A DNA stretch of 13,847 bases from Phoronis ovalis (lineage: Eukaryota; Phoronida; Phoronidae), in assembly GCA_028565635.1 (NCBI GenBank), contig JAOXYB010035761.1, positions 1 through 13,847 on the forward strand, written 5' to 3'. Below are positions 8,371 through 13,847 of the stretch, one piece after another. A program made the position numbers and the translations under genes. The notes under the pieces were generated by a model. That model did no database searches. It worked only from the letters and a program-made list of their open reading frames with translations, and was not told the origin of the DNA. Positions within the stretch are counted from its first letter, which is position 1; every line of letters starts with the position of its first letter.

Positions 8371-8480
8371 CAGCATTTTTGATGGGGACAGCATAGGAGT
8401 GTTATGTGGACGTAAGTTAATTACCATATTAGACATCTCTTGGAGCATACTGCTGTTACTGCTTTGCTGAATAATGCAAT
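8371..8480 (-). CDS. USP exon 2
   Basis: Bounded by an acceptor with a T-rich tract (GTTTTTTAG, AG at 8482-8481) and a strong donor (CTG|GTAAGT, 8370-8365). It starts with two bases that complete an Asp codon from exon 1 (LR|D), giving TTKLRDCI across the join, as after the Cys box of many USPs (LRDxL). The body reads SNSSMLQEMSNMVINLRPHN and then TPMLSPSKML, matching the usual USP helix (LQxLFxxL) and the turn before the QQD box. It ends in phase 0. No stop or frameshift. The exact join and motif order make this a confident exon of the same gene. Confidence 0.8.
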
Positions 8481-9294
8481 CTAAAAAACATTTTATACAA
8501 TGATATATGCTTTTAATATTAATTATCTTGCATAGGCACAACTTATAAAATTTAATTTACAATTATTACTATTATTATTATTTTAATGATTATTATAGAG
8601 GGAAAGTGAAATTGTTTTAATGCAGTAGCAGCATAAGTAGTAGTAACAAACACTGTACTGAACAGAATCTTTGGAAAAATTAATTAATATTAATAAATAA
8701 ACTTGAATAAAATCATTTTTCAAGTTACTTAAAAAATCTGCGGATGCTAATTTAAGATTGTATCAATCAACCATAATAGTCTGGTCATAAGTACAGTATA
8801 CAATGAAAACAGATCAATTTACAGAATTGTATCTTTTTATGGAAACATATTTTGCAAACTGAACTGTACTTTCTTGAAAATATTTGATAATTAGTAATGC
8901 AAACATTTATATTACACATTGTATATCTATTCTCTATATAATTTGTATTAGTTTTGATTTTAATTTTTTTTTAATTTTATTGAAGAAACTAAAGTTGTTT
9001 AAACTTTATAAGTAGTTATATAATTCAAATATATCAATGAGATAATATTACCAATTATAAAAAATAAAAACAAAGCAGAAAAAAAAATTGGGCTCGATCA
9101 TAATGAATTCCTCATTTCACACATCATAACGTATAGTTATACAACTATAAGTGAAGATCCATGTTAAAATCAATTCAATTATTACCTTTATATAGTTTTT
9201 CATTTGTTATCATTTACTTTTTTTAGTGTCAGAGACAAGTAGTCAAAGCCACAATGTAGACAATGGATTACAAATTATGGGTTAATTTACTTAC
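8481..9294 (-). other. Intron between USP exons 1 and 2
   Basis: 814 bases, GTAAGT start and TTTTTTAG end. Very AT-rich, with the (ATT)n run. No other feature. Confidence 0.7.
8562..8597 (+). repeat. Imperfect (ATT)n microsatellite
   Basis: ATTATTACTATTATTATTATTT type run, followed by further TTATTAT units. Lies in the intron between USP exons 1 and 2. Confidence 0.8.
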
Positions 9295-9961
9295 CTCTCA
9301 ACTTTGTTGTACTAGCACAGGCTTGTATAGTGCTATTTAACCAACAGCAGCTCTGAATATTCTTTATGCCAAAAGTTTCTTTCTTTTTTGTTGTATCAGC
9401 AGACTTTTTCTTTGGATCTGGATGCTTAAAAAAGTCAGTTTTGGGTGGATTGAAGTACCTGCTTCTTCTCTTTTTCTGTCGCTTTGGCGACCACATTTCC
9501 TCAGCAGTGGTGCTATCATTCAGACTAGATGCTCGTCGCTTTCTTTTAGACGTTTTTATATTCAAATTAAACTCTCTTAACCGTCCTTTAATGCTGGTGT
9601 AATGTTCGATTATAAAAACTTGGAGTGATTGTTTGCGACTTTTAAGCTCATCTTTCTTTAAAATTTTGAAGTAGTTTTCCACATTAGAGTTGCTTTCGCG
9701 TGTTCTACCATCTTCAAACATAATACCACTCCATAGTGGAAATAGAGGCATATACTGCTTTAACAGAACATCAAATGCCTGTATGTTAAAAGGTTCATTG
9801 GGACTGGCACCAGTTGCAACAGTTTTATCTTGAGTGATGCACCTATTGAAAGCAGCATAAAATTTTGACTGCCTTTTCAATCCATTAATCTTTCTAACGG
9901 TTTCTTCATCCACTTCACCATTAACTTCAGGTATTTTGCGTTCACTTCTTATATCTTCATA
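9295..9961 (-). CDS. Transposase C-terminal part with catalytic Glu, nuclear signal and USP Cys box
   Basis: Continues in the same frame as the core after the TAG. It begins YEDIRSERK and carries NSNVENYFKILKK with the presumed catalytic Glu, followed by a long Lys/Arg/Ser-rich linker. The last 25 codons start a USP domain: GIKN, then QSCCWLNSTIQ. Set against the USP Cys box (G-[LI]-x-N-x-G-N-T-C-[YFW]-x-N-S-x-[LI]-Q), the nucleophile is the second Cys (9344-9346); the usual GNT before it is replaced by QSC. The exon is closed by AG|GTAAGT, and the codon split there (phase 1) is completed exactly by the exon at 8480. Transposase and protease are therefore in one reading frame within one exon, which is the best evidence for a true fusion. 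Confidence 0.78.
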
Positions 9962-9964
9962 CTA
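9962..9964 (-). other. In-frame TAG stop (lesion)
   Basis: Single TAG between ...RIKRIN and YEDIRSERK, in a frame otherwise open from 10660 to 9295. It separates the second Asp from the Glu of the transposase triad. A point mutation, a read-through stop or an assembly error would all look like this. Confidence 0.75.
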
Positions 9965-10660
9965 GTTAATTCTTTTAATACGGTGTTCTAGGTATTCGAA
10001 AGCATTCTGCACTGATGGTGTCATAATTCTAGACGTTAAGACTCGGTATAGACAATGGAAATGCTTTATAACTATCTCGAAATCTTTCGTCGTCATGATC
10101 GTAGCAAAATTATATAAAATAAATTGTCTAGTGGACTTGGACTTTACTACTTTGACAAGAGCACCTGAGACACCATGAAGCAAATGTGCCGCACAAAGAT
10201 GAATAATGGTTTTGATATTTGGATTCATTGCACCACCATTTACTGTGTCCCAACACAAATTTATATATTCGATAAGCTCAGTTTTGTTGAAAGAAAGACA
10301 AGCTGAATGTAACAATGCCCAGCTGAAATCGCACACAAAATGTTTTGGATACAGGTATCTGGCTTTTGTTACGGCTTGTATGCTGTATACTATCTCCATA
10401 ATAAAATGCGTTATGTTAGGTACGTGATGTCTTGTGGTCAGCATCTCTGTTATGGGAATCGGTGGTTTTCCTTTCATGCCAGGCATGACTATACTGTATA
10501 AAAATATCTTTTTGAGTCCACCTTGAGAAACAACACTTCCAGTTGCATCAATATGCAAAGTGTCAACCAAATCTTTCTTTCTTGTTTCTAAGTAAAGTTG
10601 GATTTGTTCTCTACTGCATAGTACAACAAAAAAGGGATCTAAACCGACAGAATGTATCCA
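9965..10660 (-). CDS. DDE transposase catalytic core, MULE-like
   Basis: Second frame of exon 1, starting just after an in-frame TGA at 10661-10663 and running to the TAG at 9962-9964. It opens with HSVGLDPFFVV, then HIDATG (first acidic residue), a hydrophobic strand (FLYSIVM), PITEMLTTRHH, VCDFSW (second acidic residue, 73 residues after the first) and HLCAAHLLH. This order and spacing fit the RNase H-like fold of MULE transposases, where Asp, Asp and Glu hold the two metal ions for strand cleavage and transfer; the Glu lies beyond the TAG in the next segment. No ATG begins the frame, consistent with it being an inner part of a longer protein after a frameshift. Confidence 0.72.
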
Positions 10661-11243
10661 TCAGTCCATCACCTAACTTATCAAGCAAACTTTTAATGGC
10701 TTGAACGCCAACAAAGTTATTAAAATGCACAGTTTCGTGTTTCTTCAACTCACTCAAGAGGGTCCTTAAAACAGGAGGGGTTTGACATTCAGTCAAGTTT
10801 CCAGCTTTGTATTTGGATTTATCCATGTATGCAAGGTGTTTATAATAAAATTTGGTAGGACCCAATTGTCTTACTTGCTCACCAACATTTTGTCTTTCGA
10901 TACCGGTTAATTTTCGTTTCTTTATTTCACATCCAGAATGATTTTCCACCCCAAGTCTTATCACTTTTACACGTACGTCAACATCAGCAGAAGGTGTATT
11001 TTGTACTAATAAGTGATATTCAGCAGTGCAGCCTGTAAATGTACATTGACACTTAGCTTTAAAATATGGTGACTTCTTTTTTCTGGAGTTTTCTTTTTTG
11101 AAGTGTTTATGCTTGAACGAAATCACACAATCACATTTTTCCGACAGCTTGTTGGCAACTTTATCTGTCCACCCTAACTGTGGTGTTTCTTTTCCGCTTG
11201 ATGGGGAAATGGCTGCCCACTCAGTACGTACTTGAGAATATTA
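10611..11243 (-). CDS. N-terminal zinc-binding (WRKY/GCM1/FLYWCH-like) part of the transposase
   Basis: Segment of exon 1 in its first reading frame. After a stop at 11241-11243 the frame is open for about 210 codons. Visible are a basic stretch (KHKHFKKENSRKKK), a Cys cluster (CQCTFTGC) and a His-x-x-Cys (NHSGC), spaced as in a zinc-binding beta-sheet DNA-binding finger; this placement before a MULE catalytic core is usual. The rest is mixed helical sequence (SLLDKLGDGLMD) leading into the core. The frame stops at 10611, but similarity to coding continues in the next frame from about 10660, so the last 15 or so codons (TFCRFRSLF...) are probably out of frame. The family assignment of the finger is an inference from Cys/His spacing only. 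Confidence 0.6.
10628..10664 (-). other. Frameshift interval in the transposase (lesion)
   Basis: Coding similarity passes from the frame ending LGDGLMD to the frame starting HSVGLDPFF. The two open frames overlap here by about 50 bases, and the change of frame must lie in this interval. A run of six A (six T on the coding strand) at 10628-10633 is a possible site for a length error. Confidence 0.65.
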
Positions 11244-11777
11244 GCTCAAGCTGTAGCAAATGTTAAAAATATTATAAGTACATATTTTGGTACATTAGAA
11301 TATAATAGTTCTAAGATCTTAAATATAGACTGTAATCAAGCTTCCTCTGTGACTTTTCTTAATAATGACACGTGTCACTGCAGACAGTGACAATTCGAAA
11401 ATTGCATTAGATAGCGAGTAGAAAGTAGCAGATAACTGAAGCAAAACTAACTTCAGATCTTTTAAATTGGAATGGCTTGGCTCAGACAAAAAAATTAAAA
11501 CGAAGGAAGCTGTCAATTTTCAAACAGCTTGAATGTGTTATACATTGGTCGAATGGTTGTAAGTTTTTGTAATACTCCATAATAACTTTTGCACACCTCT
11601 TAAATTTGATTTTTGGGTTATTTCTAAGAAACACCATGGCTGAAAATTGGGTTATTAAAATGGAAAAAAACATAAATATATAACTCGGAATCATAATTCT
11701 AGTTTCATTTTCACTGACCGTTTACCTTTCTGAACTTGCTCTTTTGCGTACTTTTAACATTCTTATCACCTTTCCGA
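11244..11777 (-). other. Spacer between Asp-rich exon and transposase exon
   Basis: No gene or repeat recognised. On the minus strand a donor-like AAAG|GTAAAC lies at 11725, in the frame next to that of the Asp-rich protein. No clear polyadenylation signal was seen for the Asp-rich gene. Confidence 0.5.
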
Positions 11778-13035
11778 TCATCGATCAGTATCATTAATCT
11801 GGCTATCTTCCGCGGTACGTTCCTCATAATCTTTATCACTGTGGTTGTCCTCATCATTTTCTTTATTGCAATTGTCATCACTCCGGCTGCCAACAAGATC
11901 ATCTTTAATATTGTGATCATCATCACTATTTTCTTCATTCAAATCGTCATTTGTCTGACTGCCAGCATCATCATCTTTAACGCTATGATCATCACCGTTA
12001 TCTTCTTCATTCGAATCATCATCACATTGGCTGTTAACACTATAATCTTTAACTCTATGATCATCATCACTATCCTCTTCATTACAATCATCATCACTCT
12101 GGCTGTAATTAACAACATCACCCATAATACTGTGATCATCGCCACTGTTTTCTTCATTCAAATCGTCATCACTTTGGCTACCAACACCATCATCTTTAAC
12201 ACTGCAATCATCATCACTGTTTTCTTCATTTGAATCATCATCACTCTGACTGCTAACACCATCATCTTTAACGTTGTGATCATCATCTCTGTTTTCTTCA
12301 TTCGAATCATCATCATTCTGTCTGTTAACACCATCATCTTTAATGTTGTGATCATCATCTCTGTTTTCTTCATTCGAATCGTCATCATTCTGTCTGTTAA
12401 CACCATCATCCTTAACGTTGTGATCATCATCTCTGTTTTCTTCATTCGCATTGTCATCACTCTGACTGCTAACACCATCATCTTTAACGTTGTGATCATC
12501 ATCGCTGTTTTCTTCATTCGCATTGTCATCACACTGACTGCTAACACCATCATCTTTAACGTTGTGATCATCATCGCTGTTTTCTTCATTTGAATCGTCA
12601 TCACTCTGACTGCTGACATGATCATCTATAGTGCTGCGATTATCTTCGCTATTATCTTTATTGTAATCTTCATCACTCTGACTGCCATCATCATCATCTT
12701 TAATGCTTTGAACATCCTCACTGTTTTCTTCACTGTCACCACTGTCACCTTTGTTAGGTTGGTTGTCATCATCGTCTTCCTGGAAATCATTGTTCCCCTG
12801 GCTGTCTTCACTACTTTTATCTATTTCGTGGACTTCATTGGTATGGCCATCATCATCATTATCGTATTTATTAGGTTGGCTGTCACCACCATGTACATGT
12901 AGATCTTTTTTGCTTTGATTATCTTTCTGCTCTTTGTTTCCAGTATCATTGCCTTTCATGACGCTAATATCACCTTCGTCATCATCCTTGTCACGATTAT
13001 CACTTTTTTGGGGTTTAGGTAATTTCGTCTTCAAC
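11778..13035 (-). CDS. Exon of a very acidic Asp-rich repeat protein
   Basis: The exon starts after a good acceptor (TTTTCCTTTCTTGCACAG, AG at 13037-13036) and is open for about 418 codons to a TGA at 11778-11780. It opens with a short basic stretch (LKTKLPKPQK). The rest is dominated by Asp, Asn, Ser, Glu, Gln and His with almost no hydrophobic residues. The core (residues about 140-380 of this frame) is some ten copies of a 24-residue unit of the form VSSQSDDDSNEENSDDDHNVKDDG, shown here in two parts: VSSQSDDDSNEEN and SDDDHNVKDDG. Weaker copies flank it on both sides. Such chains are usually unfolded and bind Ca2+ or basic partners; Ser-Asp runs are casein-kinase-2-like sites, and similar composition occurs in biomineralisation matrix and nuclear acidic proteins. 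No signal peptide or start exon is visible in the window. Function unknown. It lies on the same strand, 0.5 kb upstream of the transposase exon, and could be a separate gene or an upstream part of the same transcript. Confidence 0.62.
11895..12617 (-). repeat. Coding minisatellite, ten 72-bp units
   Basis: Ten tandem units of 72 bases (723 bases with one extra codon in one unit), read on the minus strand as 24-residue repeats. Adjacent copies between about 12270 and 12600 are almost identical at the DNA level (recurring TGTTTTCTTCATTCG and ACACCATCATC), while copies at both ends are more diverged. This is the pattern of recent expansion in the middle by unequal exchange or slippage. Because the unit is a multiple of three, all other frames over it also look open. 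Confidence 0.9.
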
Positions 13036-13747
13036 CTGTGCAAGAAAGGAAAACATGTATATTTGAATAAGAATTTGCTTAAGCACTATAGCTGAATTAA
13101 TTCTATCTTAATATCCCAGTTTATTGTTATATTGCTTTGCAAAAAAAATAAAATATAAAAAGAAATTTTGTAAATATAATTATCTGAGATGCTTCCTAAA
13201 TGAATCCACATTTGGTGCACGCAAACTTATCCGCTAAATACTCAAAGGGTTGACTGGGGGTCAGTATAATTATGGCTATGCATATTCTATTTTGTTTATG
13301 TTTTGAATCGGATTCCAAGGATAATATTAATGCCACATGGACAAAATTGGAATTACGTAGATTGGCGCTTTAAAAAAATATGGGGTGACGAGCAGATTCA
13401 ATCATTTCTACAACGAATACCATTTATTCTTCAAACTAAAGTAGTACGTGGAAAAAATATAGTAAAATAGTCAAATTAGCTAGGGTTATTGTTAAGCCAG
13501 AAAGTAGTGCTGAAGGAAATGTACGATATTCTTTGTTTTTAAAAATGCACTGGAATAAATAAGTTGCCATTTTTTATCAACATCATAAATAAGCGAAATT
13601 TTAATTTATGTAAATTTGTCAGTTATCAGTTTTAGGATATATGGCATAAGGTCACAATTGATCTAAACCACAGTGCTGACGGTAGCACATGGTGTAATAA
13701 GAAATGTTCAGGTACAAGTATGTTCATGGTAATTGTCAATTACTACG
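13036..13747 (-). other. Upstream intron or flank of the Asp-rich gene
   Basis: AT-rich, begins with the acceptor tract TTTTCCTTTCTTGCACAG on the minus strand. No upstream exon with a start codon could be fixed. Confidence 0.5.

Positions 13748-13847
<100 letters not shown>

Larger units (their letters stand above)
671..11243 (-). pseudogene. Multi-exon MULE-like transposase fused to USP (C19) and possible Ulp1-like (C48) domains
   Basis: Overall locus assembled by hand from splice sites and frame continuity. Order from the 5' end: Cys/His zinc-binding region, DDE transposase core, USP Cys box, USP fingers and palm, USP His box, last USP strand, Ser/Asn-rich basic linker, then a short Ulp1/SENP-like segment. 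Most exon joins are exact in phase (for example phase 1 at 9295/8480, phase 0 at 8371/6597, phase 2 at 5827/5110), which chance ORFs would not give. MULE transposases cut and paste DNA; USPs remove ubiquitin; Ulp1/SENP enzymes remove SUMO. Four lesions argue that the copy no longer makes the full protein, unless some are assembly errors. Terminal inverted repeats and target duplications of the parent element were not found, so a domesticated, later decayed host gene is also possible. One USP exon (between 4055 and 2968) and the 3' end are missing from this reconstruction. Confidence 0.72.
9295..11243 (-). pseudogene. Exon 1: zinc-binding region, DDE transposase core and start of USP domain
   Basis: Large exon, open upstream to a TAA at 11241-11243; a possible acceptor lies at 11231-11232 (TTCTCAAG, exon from 11230). 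The N-terminal part has CDC, then CQCTFTGC, then NHSGC, a Cys/His spacing like the WRKY/GCM1/FLYWCH fingers at the front of MULE transposases. The core shows HIDATG (Asp codon 10547-10549), VCDFSW (Asp 10328-10330), HLCAAHLLH (the C..H pair seen in MULEs) and NSNVENYFKILKK (Glu 9677-9679), which fit the DDE triad. A Lys/Arg-rich segment (SKRKRRAS, PKRQKKRRSR) is a likely nuclear signal. The exon ends inside the USP Cys box, before GTAAGT at 9289-9294. The frame changes once between 10664 and 10628, and an in-frame TAG sits at 9962-9964 with a clearly coding frame on both sides. KDZ/Zisupton-type elements are an alternative family. Confidence 0.8.

Noticed and set aside
9366-9602. Plus-strand 78-codon ORF (and 10206-10427)
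   Set aside because: Antisense shadows of the transposase exon.
11736-12233. Plus-strand ORFs rich in Ile/Val/Phe (also 12276-12593 and 12618-12902)
   Set aside because: They are the antisense reading of the 72-bp Asp-codon repeat (GAT/GAC become ATC/GTC). The unit length is a multiple of three, so all frames stay open.
11711-12811. Minus-strand Met/Lys/Ile-rich ORFs in the repeat (11711-11938, 11939-12157, 12158-12625, 12626-12811)
   Set aside because: Off-frame shadows of the Asp-rich repeat (GATGAT read as ATGATG); no independent coding signal.

Overview
The window looks like animal nuclear DNA, most likely from a marine invertebrate such as a mollusc, annelid or lower deuterostome; the phylum cannot be fixed from the sequence. 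It is AT-rich, has no bacterial-style gene packing, and carries GT-AG introns, short inverted-repeat elements, a retroelement tail and a long (TA)n(CA)n tract. Both protein-coding units lie on the minus strand.

Right part (about 11.78-13.04 kb): one exon of an extremely acidic Asp/Asn/Ser/Glu/His protein. It is built mainly from about ten 24-residue (72-bp) tandem repeats and enters through a good splice acceptor at 13035/13036.

Centre and left (about 11.24 kb down to 0.67 kb): a long, broken, multi-exon gene. Its first large exon (11243-9295) encodes a zinc-binding N-terminal region like the WRKY/GCM1/FLYWCH fingers of Mutator-like (MULE) transposases. This is followed by a DDE-type transposase core and then, in the same frame, the start of a ubiquitin-specific protease (USP, peptidase family C19) domain with its Cys box. 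Hand-splicing by reading frame and splice sites recovers the rest of the USP fold in correct order over exons at 8480-8371, 6597-6451, 5955-5827, 5110-4966, (4759-4712), 4639-4594, 4089-4056, 2967-2885 and 2044-1742. These include the CxxC pairs, the LKRY strand, the GHY His box and the final CYLLYY strand. Two more exons (1304-1212, 718-671) resemble the start of a Ulp1/SENP (C48) SUMO-protease fold. The gene runs off the left edge or decays there.

Four lesions (a frameshift at 10628-10664, a TAG at 9962-9964, a TAA at 6523-6525 and a 1-nt shift near 5916) suggest a dead or dying copy. The catalytic Cys and His of the USP and the three transposase acidic residues are still readable. A transposase joined to one or two ubiquitin/SUMO-pathway proteases is the most interesting thing here.

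Introns and flanks hold non-autonomous elements: a 333-bp MITE with 8-bp target duplications (217-549), a second inverted-repeat element with a tandem core and hairpin (5353-5806), a short retroelement-like tail (7751-8029) and microsatellites. No tRNA, rRNA, CRISPR array or operon was seen.
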